Below, one piece after another: positions 1-6,146 of a DNA stretch of 8,614 bases. The notes under the pieces are model-generated. The model saw only the letters and a list, made by a program, of their open reading frames with translations, ran no database searches and was not told the DNA's origin. The stretch is from Microcaldota archaeon (GTDB lineage: Archaea; Micrarchaeota; Micrarchaeia; Anstonellales; Anstonellaceae): the NCBI GenBank assembly GCA_026413805.1, contig JAOAKE010000037.1:1-8614 (forward strand), given 5' to 3'. The position numbers and the translations under genes are program-made. Positions within the stretch are counted from its first letter, which is position 1, and every line of letters begins with the position of its first letter.

Positions 1-1
1 A

Positions 2-226
2 GGCAATATCATGGAGAGCTTAAGGGCCGGAAGGAGGTTTGATTACATACTCTTGTTTTGAAAGGTCGACTCAGGCACCGTTGAAGCTCTTCAAAGAATC
101 TTGGAATATAACGGCGTTATGTTTGAGGACTCAAAGAACAAGGCGCACCCGCCCATCATACAGATGCACAGGAAAATAGATGGATTGATTGAAACCACTG
201 CGGGCAACTTTCTCGACGAGCACTAG
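2..226 (+). pseudogene. 3' end of an unrecognised gene with an in-frame TGA
   Basis: One frame is open from the window edge to TAG at 224-226 except for a TGA at 59-61. After the TGA, 54 codons read like genuine protein, ending in residues such as HPPIIQMHRKIDGLIETTAG. Before it, the same frame reads MESLRAGRRFDYILLF. Because both halves are in one frame, a single substitution (a sequencing error or a real nonsense mutation) would explain the break; a frameshift is not needed. TGA is the normal stop of other genes here (5407-5409, 6144-6146), so recoding is unlikely. Alternatively one gene ends at 61 and a 35-aa ORF starts at ATG 119, but no box A or Shine-Dalgarno sequence sits correctly before that ATG. 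The final TAG overlaps the convergent neighbour's stop in the palindrome CTAG, which supports this being a real gene end. I do not recognise the family. Confidence 0.5.
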
Positions 227-2307
227 CGCATCTTTACCTTCTTTCTAGATTTTTCAACGCGATCAACCAGCAGGCGAGTGAGCTTTTCGGCTTCATTCGG
301 CCCAGTGCCATCAATGTGTGCCATTGAACCTGAAGTAGCTGTTACTGTGGTTATCCAAACATCCCATGTATTAAAGTAGACATCATACCAGTCTTGGTCA
401 ATGTAAATTGACTGGATGTTGCGGAATGGAACTATTATTTCGCCCCATCCAAAAACCCCCTTCCGTATTACTAGGGTGTCTTCGTTTGCGTCATAGAAAT
501 ACTTCTGCATGTAAAGCTGCTCGTACCAGTAAATAAGGGGTGAAAATGCGATGCGAAGCAAAGTCAAAGCTGTGAGGGCCCAAGCCACAATGTTGAGTGG
601 CGGCGGAGTAATTGCGCTAAATAACAGGAATACTAACAGGAGTTGAATGTTCAATATGCTAATCCACGCAACTGTCTTTTTTAGGGGCTTTTTCGGTGAA
701 AGCGGGCAGGCGGTCCGAAGCACAGAATCGCCTTTTGGATAGGATACTCCTATTGTTGCAAGTAATTTGGAGCGAAGAGCATTGGCATCATCAATATGGA
801 GGTAAGGTATGCGTTCGGTTAAGATTGCGGCACCCTCTTTATCCTCACTTTCAACTAAGTCTTCGGAGCCTGTTTCCACATCCATATTGACCAGCCCAAC
901 AAAGCTTTCGAAAAATCCGCAATGTATTCGAATATCCTGTATTTTTTCGTAACGGATGACTTTTTTATGGCGGGAAAGCAGCCCAAGCTCAATTACCAGC
1001 CCTTCCTTCCCAATAGCGTAAGAGTAAGTAGCTCGGTCGATTAGCGCACTGATTATTGCTAAAACACCTGATGCTATTGCTAGAATGACAAAAATGACTG
1101 TGAACAGCCAAACGCTTGAAGAAAAGGATGGAAAGAGTGCACCTGCGACCGAGGATATCAGCGCAAGAAGCAGAAATATTGCAATCATCGGGATGCTGCC
1201 AACAAGATGGCCTTTCACGAAGTCGTTTTTGTAAGGGCTGACTATTCGTTCTCCACCAGAATGCTTGATTATAGAGGTCTGTAGAGGGACAGCAGCTGCG
1301 ACTGCGTCCGAATCTGCTTCTTTCTGCGGAGCGGCTGCTGAAGCTTCAATCTGGCGCTGAAGAAGCTCCTGTATTTTCTTTGTATCCTCTACTGTTAGGT
1401 AAGTAAGCCTTGCAGATTGAGCTGAGAGAGAGGACATTGATTTCACTACAAGCGTTTGCAACCCTAAAATGCGCTCAACAAATGACTTGCTTATGTCCCA
1501 ATCCTGTATGTTGCGGTAAAAGAGCAGAGTCTCTGATGGTGAGAGCCAGCCCTTTCTTATCCATAAGCCTTCGCGGCGGATTTCGTAAACCCTTGATCCG
1601 TATTCCTTTTTTACGTATAAGGCAACTGCTCCTGCAAGCAGGATAGAAAAAATTAGAACCATAAGGCCGAATGACTCCGATGGTTCTTCTAGCCCTAAGA
1701 AGAGATAAATAATTATGAATGCGTATGCAACAAGCGCGCCTGCAAGCTCCAGCCAAAAGCCTTTTGCGGAGGGCCTGAACGTTGCGATTGCCTTTTGGGA
1801 CTCGGCTGCTTCTGCCTGCGCCTCGGCTGCTGAAACTGCTTCGCCTCTATCTTCCTTGAACGATTTCATCAGAAGCGCTCTCAGCCTGTAAGTTGTTGCC
1901 CTATCCAATCCGTCTATGTGCGCAAAAGCACCAGAAGTGGCTGATGCCGACGAGAAGTGCAGGTCGTAAAGCCCAAGAATTCTGTCGAAAATGTCCTGGT
2001 CAATATAGACGTCGGACACCTTCTCAAGCGGTATGGTAATTGAATGCGGAAAGAAAACTCCTTTCTTTATTTTCAATCCATTGCCAGACAGGTCATAAAA
2101 ATATACCTTGTAGTATTCTTTTGACCACCAGTAGATGCCAACCAATACCAACAAGAGAAGACAAAGAACAGCGGTTAACAAGATAGAGGAAAAAAGAAAA
2201 AGTATAATTGAAATGAACAACGATGAAAGAATAATGAATGCCGCATTCTCAATGAATTTCTTGATTACTTTGTTCGGGTGCAAAGGGTAGGTTTCACGAA
2301 GCGTCAT
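223..2307 (-). CDS. Polytopic membrane protein with four bacterial-PH-2 (YdbT-like) modules
   Basis: A 694-aa protein built from four repeats of a hydrophobic hairpin followed by a bacterial PH-2 (DUF304/YdbS-YdbT) domain. Hydrophobic pairs lie near residues 22-60, 187-231, 370-422 and 547-592, predicting eight membrane segments. PH-2 domains follow at about 66-146, 237-317, 427-516 and 602-682. Each shows the family pattern: a hydrophobic strand with a Gly turn (IKKGVFF, IRKGWLS, IELGLLS, IRKGVFG), then a 'P/Y-x-x-I-Q-D/S' strand and a terminal helix. Modules 1 and 4 are the closest pair, sharing YIDQD and ATSG..AHIDG. Ala/Glu-rich linkers (about 151-172 and 320-340) separate modules 1/2 and 2/3. 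Start: ATG at 2307, eight nt after the stop of the upstream 203-aa PH-2 gene, so the two are probably cotranscribed. The order small-then-large matches bacterial ydbS-ydbT, where the larger protein is, as far as I recall, shorter. The molecular function of the family is poorly known; a role in membrane or envelope homeostasis is inference. Confidence 0.85.
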   Translation of the reverse strand: MTLRETYPLHPNKVIKKFIENAAFIILSSLFISIILFLFSSILLTAVLCLLLLVLVGIYWWSKEYYKVYFYDLSGNGLKIKKGVFFPHSITIPLEKVSDVYIDQDIFDRILGLYDLHFSSASATSGAFAHIDGLDRATTYRLRALLMKSFKEDRGEAVSAAEAQAEAAESQKAIATFRPSAKGFWLELAGALVAYAFIIIYLFLGLEEPSESFGLMVLIFSILLAGAVALYVKKEYGSRVYEIRREGLWIRKGWLSPSETLLFYRNIQDWDISKSFVERILGLQTLVVKSMSSLSAQSARLTYLTVEDTKKIQELLQRQIEASAAAPQKEADSDAVAAAVPLQTSIIKHSGGERIVSPYKNDFVKGHLVGSIPMIAIFLLLALISSVAGALFPSFSSSVWLFTVIFVILAIASGVLAIISALIDRATYSYAIGKEGLVIELGLLSRHKKVIRYEKIQDIRIHCGFFESFVGLVNMDVETGSEDLVESEDKEGAAILTERIPYLHIDDANALRSKLLATIGVSYPKGDSVLRTACPLSPKKPLKKTVAWISILNIQLLLVFLLFSAITPPPLNIVAWALTALTLLRIAFSPLIYWYEQLYMQKYFYDANEDTLVIRKGVFGWGEIIVPFRNIQSIYIDQDWYDVYFNTWDVWITTVTATSGSMAHIDGTGPNEAEKLTRLLVDRVEKSRKKVKMR

Positions 2308-2315
2308 TGCATCAC

Positions 2316-2927
2316 TTATTCTGCCATGCCTTTGTGCATTTTGACTAACGTAAGCAAGTCTTCTCTGAATTTTCGTGCAACTTTCGGATTTAGGAATGAA
2401 ATGAAAACTGTGCTGGCAGGAGTGGAAACTGCCACTGAGGCGACTCCAAAAATCTTGGCAACAAGTTCTTGGCTCAGCTGCACGTCCTGTATATTCTCAT
2501 AGGGAATAAGCTCGTATTCTGCACCAATCGCACCTGAGCGGATGAAAAGAAACTCTTCTTGGAGGCTGAAACGGTAGGTGTCCGGCAAATACCTGATCTC
2601 AATCGCTTCCGAGATTACCCAAGGAAGGAGCAGGAAGATGGTTGCGACGACTACCGCCCAGAAAGGAACTGGCGCTGCACTTGATATCGCTATGCCAAAA
2701 ACCAATATAAGTGCGATTCCAGTAATTAGTAGAAACCAGATTGCCCTTATGAGCTGTGCAAGGAAGTGGATAGGCGCATATGTGAGTTCACTTTCTTTCT
2801 GCATGATTTTTGTGGTAGGCCAGTTTACTTGTGGTGGCCGAAAATAATCGTGGGGCGGCTTTTTAATTTTCTGCTTTACTGTCGAAGAAGAGGCAGCTCT
2901 TTTTTTTGGAATTTCCGCAATAGCCAT
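2316..2927 (-). CDS. Single bacterial-PH-2 domain membrane protein (YdbS-like)
   Basis: A 203-aa protein with a basic, probably cytoplasmic N-terminus (residues 1-50), two membrane segments (about 58-80 and 87-106) and one bacterial PH-2 domain (about 112-196). The strand FLFIRSGAIG and the segment PYENIQDVQLSQELVAKIFG match the PH-2 pattern seen in the downstream 694-aa protein. It is the first gene of a two-gene operon; its TAA is eight nt from the next ATG. I chose ATG 2927, which follows GGGATAGG, because the N-terminal region keeps normal coding character. No box A lies at the usual distance, and an internal ATG at 2804 (residue 42, just before the membrane part) remains possible. By analogy with YdbS/YdbT the two products may form one membrane complex; this is inference. 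Confidence 0.8.
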   Translation of the reverse strand: MAIAEIPKKRAASSSTVKQKIKKPPHDYFRPPQVNWPTTKIMQKESELTYAPIHFLAQLIRAIWFLLITGIALILVFGIAISSAAPVPFWAVVVATIFLLLPWVISEAIEIRYLPDTYRFSLQEEFLFIRSGAIGAEYELIPYENIQDVQLSQELVAKIFGVASVAVSTPASTVFISFLNPKVARKFREDLLTLVKMHKGMAE

Positions 2928-3007
2928 CCTATCCCTTTTTACTTAGCGCTTACTGAGTCACAACCATACGCGCAGTTGCTAATGCTGCCTTAATGACTAC
3001 CTTATCT
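2928..3007. other. 80-nt intergenic spacer
   Basis: The spacer separates the lysine-rich small gene (stop at 3008) from the PH-2 operon (start at 2927), both on the minus strand. The only AT-rich element near the operon start, AAGTAAAAA on the minus strand (about 2936-2944), is centred roughly 12 nt from ATG 2927. That is too close for a leaderless box A. The PH-2 genes may therefore be read through from the gene upstream or use an unrecognised promoter. Confidence 0.3.
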
Positions 3008-3250
3008 TTATCTTTTTCTTTCTCCTTTCTTTTTTGGCTTTTTTCTTTTTTTCTTGCCCAAGAGGGCTTCAAGCTCTATCTTGACTGACTTCTCAAATTG
3101 CTCTCGTGCCATTTTCTCTATCTTTTGTGTTTCCTTCAGCTGCATCGGGCCCTCTGACATTGAGAGCACGTGTGCGTGCAAGACAGGGGGCTTCTTTTTC
3201 TTCTCCTCGAGCGTCCGCTCTTCCTTCTTTTTGGCGGCGAAAGCCTGCAT
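3008..3250 (-). CDS. Small, highly basic lysine-rich protein of unknown function
   Basis: An 80-aa protein with 21 Lys and 5 Arg. Lys-rich ends (KKKEERTLEEKKKK near residues 7-20; GKKKRKKPKKKGERKR at the C-terminus) flank a central stretch, about residues 36-64, that reads as an amphipathic helix. Between them is a hydrophobic segment with PVLHAHVLSMSEGPM. It looks soluble, with no membrane segment or signal peptide. Composition suggests nucleic-acid or ribosome binding, but I recognise no family. Evidence that it is a real gene: a box A-like TTTAAAAA is centred about 26-27 nt upstream of ATG 3250 with a C just before the A, the same promoter-to-start geometry as other genes here. The opposite-strand reading is Ser/Phe-rich, as expected for the antisense of a Lys-rich gene. 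It is divergent from purH. Confidence 0.55.
   Translation of the reverse strand: MQAFAAKKKEERTLEEKKKKPPVLHAHVLSMSEGPMQLKETQKIEKMAREQFEKSVKIELEALLGKKKRKKPKKKGERKR
3011..3055. repeat. Polypyrimidine/polypurine tract
   Basis: The plus strand is pure pyrimidine for 25 nt (3011-3035), then GG, then pyrimidine again for 18 nt (3038-3055). On the minus strand it encodes the lysine-rich tail of the 80-aa protein, so codon demand (AAA/AAG/AGA) largely explains it. The T runs could also end any antisense plus-strand transcript. Confidence 0.6.
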
Positions 3251-3271
3251 GTTCCCCTATTTGAAGACGAG

Positions 3272-3281
3272 CTTTTTAAAC
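3272..3281. promoter_or_regulatory. Shared box A-like element between the 80-aa gene and purH
   Basis: CTTTTTAAACA contains the palindrome TTTAAA (3275-3280). On the minus strand it reads TTTAAAAA, centred about 26-27 nt before ATG 3250, which fits a leaderless start. On the plus strand it is about 35 nt before purH ATG 3313, implying a leader of about 10 nt. No second AT-rich element lies in this 62-nt gap at a better distance for purH, so one element may serve both genes. Confidence 0.5.
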
Positions 3282-3312
3282 ACTATTGAACATAATCAGA
3301 CGGTCGTCTTGC

Positions 3313-4875
3313 ATGGAAAGCCGGATAAAGCGAGCCCTGATTTCAGTCTGGGACAAAAGCGGCCTTGCTGATTTTGCAAGAGGGCTTGCCAGCCTTGGAA
3401 TTGAAATTATTTCCACAGGCGGGACTGCAAGGTTTTTGCAATCCCAAGCAATAAGGGTTCTTGAGGTAGAAGAAATAACAGGGGTAGGCGAGCTTTTTGA
3501 AGGCAGGGTGAAGACGCTTCATCCAAAGATTCATGGAGGCATACTATACAAGCGCAACAAGGAACGGCACGTAGAGGAGGCTAAAAATGCAGGAATCTCC
3601 CAGATTGACTTGGTGGTGGTCAATCTTTACCCATTTGAGCACGTGGTTGGCAAGCCCGAAACCACTTATGAAGAAGCGATTGAGAATATCGACATAGGCG
3701 GCCCAGCCCTTGTTCGGGCAGCAGCAAAAAACCACGACCATGTTGTTGTGGTCGTTGACCCTCACGATTATGAATGGGTGCTTCAGGAAATAGAGCAAAA
3801 CGGCTGGATTGATGAAAAAAAGAGGCGTGAGCTTGCATTAAAGGCATTTGCGCGAACCTCGGGCTATGACACTGCCATCTGCCAATATCTTTCAAAGCAA
3901 GAAAGCGGGGACCTATTCCCCCCTTTCCTTGAGATGAAATTTGAGAAGGCCTACCCCCTGCGCTATGGAGAAAACCCCAGCCAGCAGGCAGCAGCATATC
4001 GCCTGCTTGGAAAGACCAGCATTTTTGATGCAAAGATATGGGCTGGCAGCAAGGCAATGTCTTACAATAACTTCTTGGATGCTGACTCTGCCTTTGGGCT
4101 TATTCGCGAGTTCAAGGACCAAATCGCGACAGTCATACTCAAGCACAACAACCCATGCGGGGGAGCTGAAGGAAAAACCCTTGCAGAAAGCTACCTCCGT
4201 GCGCATGCCTCGGACCCAGAATCGGCATTTGGCGGGATAATCGCCTTTTCGCAAAAGGTGGATGCTGAAACTGCCCGTGCAGTAGGGACAAAATATATTG
4301 AAGTGGTCATTGCCCCTGGATACGATGAAGAAGCCCTCCAGATACTGCGGATGAGGGAGAGCCGGCGCATATTAGACATATCAAATATCTGGGACATGAG
4401 CGTGGAGCGGGCAGTGAATTTCCGCTACATTACTGGCGGCATGCTCTATCAGGGCAGGGACCCAGGCATCTACGAAAAAGACAAGGTGCAGATTGTAAGC
4501 AGGCGCAAGCCGACAGAAAAAGAGTTGGACGACGCATATTTTGCCACCAAGTTCGTAAAGCACACTAAGTCAAATGCAATTTCAATTGCCAAAGACTTGC
4601 AGCTCATAGGGAATGGGGCAGGCCAGATGAGCAGGATTGACTCCTGCAACCTTGCTGTGGAAAAGGCAAAAAGAAACGGGTTTGACCTAAACGGCGCTGT
4701 TGCTTCCTCAGACGCATTTTTGCCATTCCGCGACTCAGTGGATGTGCTTGCAAAAGCAGGGGTGAGCTGCATAGTGCAGCCTGGTGGCTCTGTGCGTGAC
4801 AGCGAGGTAATCGCGGCCGCAGACGAATATGGCATTTCAATGGTTTTCACAGGCAGAAGGCACTTTAAACATTAA
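3313..4875 (+). CDS. purH: Bifunctional AICAR formyltransferase/IMP cyclohydrolase
   Basis: A 520-aa cytoplasmic enzyme for the last two steps of de novo purine synthesis: formylation of AICAR with 10-formyl-tetrahydrofolate, then ring closure to IMP. The N-terminal cyclohydrolase (MGS-like) domain, about residues 1-140, has STGGTARFL (34-42) and KTLHPKIHGG (67-76). The formyltransferase domain carries YPLRYGENPSQQ (214-225), MSYNNFLDAD (249-258), the catalytic Lys-His pair in LKHNNPCG (K277/H278), GNGAGQMSRIDS (433-444), SDAFLPFRD (466-474), QPGGSVRD (489-496) and the C-terminal RHFKH. Length matches bacterial PurH, with no truncation. Start: ATG 3313 gives MESRIKRALISVWDKSG, the usual PurH N-terminus; a TTG at 3286 would add nine unlikely residues. 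It heads a tight run, with nadM 15 nt downstream. Many archaea instead use PurP and PurO, so this bacterial-type enzyme may have been acquired by transfer. Confidence 0.97.
   Translation: MESRIKRALISVWDKSGLADFARGLASLGIEIISTGGTARFLQSQAIRVLEVEEITGVGELFEGRVKTLHPKIHGGILYKRNKERHVEEAKNAGISQIDLVVVNLYPFEHVVGKPETTYEEAIENIDIGGPALVRAAAKNHDHVVVVVDPHDYEWVLQEIEQNGWIDEKKRRELALKAFARTSGYDTAICQYLSKQESGDLFPPFLEMKFEKAYPLRYGENPSQQAAAYRLLGKTSIFDAKIWAGSKAMSYNNFLDADSAFGLIREFKDQIATVILKHNNPCGGAEGKTLAESYLRAHASDPESAFGGIIAFSQKVDAETARAVGTKYIEVVIAPGYDEEALQILRMRESRRILDISNIWDMSVERAVNFRYITGGMLYQGRDPGIYEKDKVQIVSRRKPTEKELDDAYFATKFVKHTKSNAISIAKDLQLIGNGAGQMSRIDSCNLAVEKAKRNGFDLNGAVASSDAFLPFRDSVDVLAKAGVSCIVQPGGSVRDSEVIAAADEYGISMVFTGRRHFKH
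4864..4869 (+). promoter_or_regulatory. Box A-like element for nadM inside the purH end
   Basis: TTTAAA is centred about 25 nt before nadM ATG 4891, the expected distance for a leaderless start. However, it is formed by the Phe-Lys codons of the conserved purH C-terminus (HFKH), so it may be fortuitous. If used, it would give nadM its own transcript besides readthrough from purH. Confidence 0.35.
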
Positions 4876-4890
4876 CAGGCTTATCTTGGC

Positions 4891-5409
4891 ATGAAAAAAA
4901 AGCCAGTCGCCCTTTTTATCGGAAGGTTCCAGCCATTCCATTTAGGGCATCTTCTTGCCATTAAGTGGATTGCTGCCAGGAGTTCCAAGGTGATTGTTGC
5001 GATTGGAAGCGCAGAAAAGGGATTTGAGCCTGAAAACCCATTCACTGCTGCTGAAAGGCGAAAGATGATTGCAAAGCAGCTTGCTGCAGAAAAATTGTCA
5101 AAAAAATGCCCGATTGTTGAAGTAAGCGACATAAACGACAACGAAAGGTGGGTCGCCCATGTCGATTCGCACGTCCCTTCTTACGACGTAGTGTATTCCA
5201 ACAACCCTCTGGTAAGAATGCTGATGAAAAAGGCAGGAAAGCAGGTTCGTGCCATCCCTTTCTTCAGGCAGCGCACCTACAATGCCACGAAGATACGCTC
5301 GCGAATGAGGGTGGGAAAGACGTGGCAGGACAGAGTCCCAAAAATTGTTGCAAAGGAGCTTGAGAAAATAAAAGCCGAGGAAAGGGCAAGGCTACTTAAA
5401 GCCTTCTGA
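4891..5409 (+). CDS. nadM: Archaeal-type nicotinamide-mononucleotide adenylyltransferase
   Basis: A 172-aa cytoplasmic enzyme that joins NMN and ATP to make NAD+ and pyrophosphate. The nucleotidyltransferase signature GRFQPFHLGH is at residues 11-20, with the HxGH motif at 17-20. Other family blocks are NPFTAAER (49-56), DINDNERWVAHV (80-91) and VYSNNPLV (101-108). The C-terminal ATP-binding motif appears as NATKIRSRM (131-139), where relatives usually have SGTxIR; threonine and arginine are kept but the glycine is replaced by alanine. Length is typical for NadM. ATG 4891 is the only sensible start and places the signature at the normal distance. It follows purH by 15 nt and precedes the 240-aa gene by 14 nt, suggesting cotranscription. 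There is no Shine-Dalgarno sequence; the start context is TTGGCATG. Confidence 0.95.
   Translation: MKKKPVALFIGRFQPFHLGHLLAIKWIAARSSKVIVAIGSAEKGFEPENPFTAAERRKMIAKQLAAEKLSKKCPIVEVSDINDNERWVAHVDSHVPSYDVVYSNNPLVRMLMKKAGKQVRAIPFFRQRTYNATKIRSRMRVGKTWQDRVPKIVAKELEKIKAEERARLLKAF
5393..5400 (+). promoter_or_regulatory. Box A-like element before the 240-aa gene
   Basis: TACTTAAA lies in the last codons of nadM and is centred about 27 nt before ATG 5424, matching the leaderless geometry of neighbouring genes. The downstream gene could therefore be transcribed alone as well as from the purH-nadM transcript. Confidence 0.35.
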
Positions 5410-5423
5410 CAACTAACGCTCGC

Positions 5424-6146
5424 ATGCAGGTTTCAAAATCAGGGTTTAAGCACCACCTCTACAACAAGATAGACGGACTGCGCCACCTTGGATTAGCCAT
5501 AAATGAGCACAGGCCGCCAAATATATTTGTAGAAAACTTCCAAGTCCTATCAAAGAGAGAGCTAGAGTCGGTCGTGCTCGACAAAAACAGGCAACTGCCA
5601 GTTCTTGTCAGGTCAAGCTCCCAAAAAGATGCTTCATTTGAAGAGTGGCTGCAACAGCCGCGGATGAAGTTTCCTCCCTTGGAGGACCATTACCTATTAA
5701 GCGCGAAGCTGGAAGGGTTCATTGAGTGGTGCGAAAGGCAGGAAAAAGCATATCTCTCCAATTTGGTGATATTTGCGCATACTCTGCCTAAGTCATACTA
5801 CGCAGCTAGCGTGTCTTTCTTTATTGACCATGGCAGCGGAAATTTTAAGATAGAAGTTCGGCAATTTGAAAAGCTTTATACCACCTATGATGAGCGCTCT
5901 TTTAGGAATATGCCAATGATAGCAAAAGAAATCGGTTGCTATCAAAATGGAAATTTGAAGATTTATGTCCGCAAGGAGAGTGAAAACATCAGAATATTTG
6001 ACATAATCAAAAAATCAATAGGCATCTTTGCCAGCGAATTCAAAGAAGGAGTAAGCGAGATTAACTTCGCAGTATATGGCCACGATTCATCCAACCTATA
6101 TGCATTTGACTGGCTGCTGCAGGATGGTAAATTCAGGAGCTTTTGA
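5424..6146 (+). CDS. Hypothetical protein, possibly a divergent PEP-synthase-type ATP-grasp protein
   Basis: A 240-aa soluble protein with no signal peptide or membrane segment. I do not firmly recognise it, but three blocks occur in the order seen in the ATP-grasp (PPDK N-terminal) domain of PEP synthase and pyruvate phosphate dikinase. LPVLVRSSSQKDASF (58-72) resembles the VRSSSxxED strand. LVIFAHTL followed by AASVSFFIDHGSG (114-139) resembles the 'aSGVaFTxdPxtG' region. INFAVYG...LYAFDWLLQDGK (213-236) resembles the terminal 'EWaid' strand. The protein is much shorter than those enzymes, lacks a visible phosphohistidine domain, and its motifs are degenerate, so activity is uncertain. Start: ATG 5424, 14 nt after nadM, with a box A about 27 nt upstream and the GCATG context typical here. 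It is probably cotranscribed with purH and nadM. Its 3' end overlaps the convergent FKBP gene by 14 nt. Confidence 0.8.
   Translation: MQVSKSGFKHHLYNKIDGLRHLGLAINEHRPPNIFVENFQVLSKRELESVVLDKNRQLPVLVRSSSQKDASFEEWLQQPRMKFPPLEDHYLLSAKLEGFIEWCERQEKAYLSNLVIFAHTLPKSYYAASVSFFIDHGSGNFKIEVRQFEKLYTTYDERSFRNMPMIAKEIGCYQNGNLKIYVRKESENIRIFDIIKKSIGIFASEFKEGVSEINFAVYGHDSSNLYAFDWLLQDGKFRSF

Noticed and set aside
29..40. Strong Shine-Dalgarno-like GGAAGGAGG
   Set aside because: No ATG, GTG or TTG follows at a usable distance with an open frame; TTG 53-55 runs into the TGA at 59 after two codons.
59..61. Selenocysteine or recoded TGA
   Set aside because: TGA is an ordinary stop for other genes in the window, and I see no selenocysteine-insertion hairpin or selenoprotein family match.
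2278..2847. Plus-strand frames across the PH-2 operon
   Set aside because: They are opposite clear membrane-protein genes and show no start signals or family features.
3286..3312. Upstream TTG start for purH
   Set aside because: It adds nine residues absent from PurH relatives, while ATG 3313 gives the normal N-terminus.
3054..3371. Plus-strand 105-codon frame opposite the lysine-rich gene
   Set aside because: Its Ser/Phe-rich translation is what the antisense of Lys-rich codons gives, and it runs into purH in another frame.
3544..4254. Several long minus-strand frames within purH
   Set aside because: They are antisense shadows of a confidently identified gene, with no domain character.
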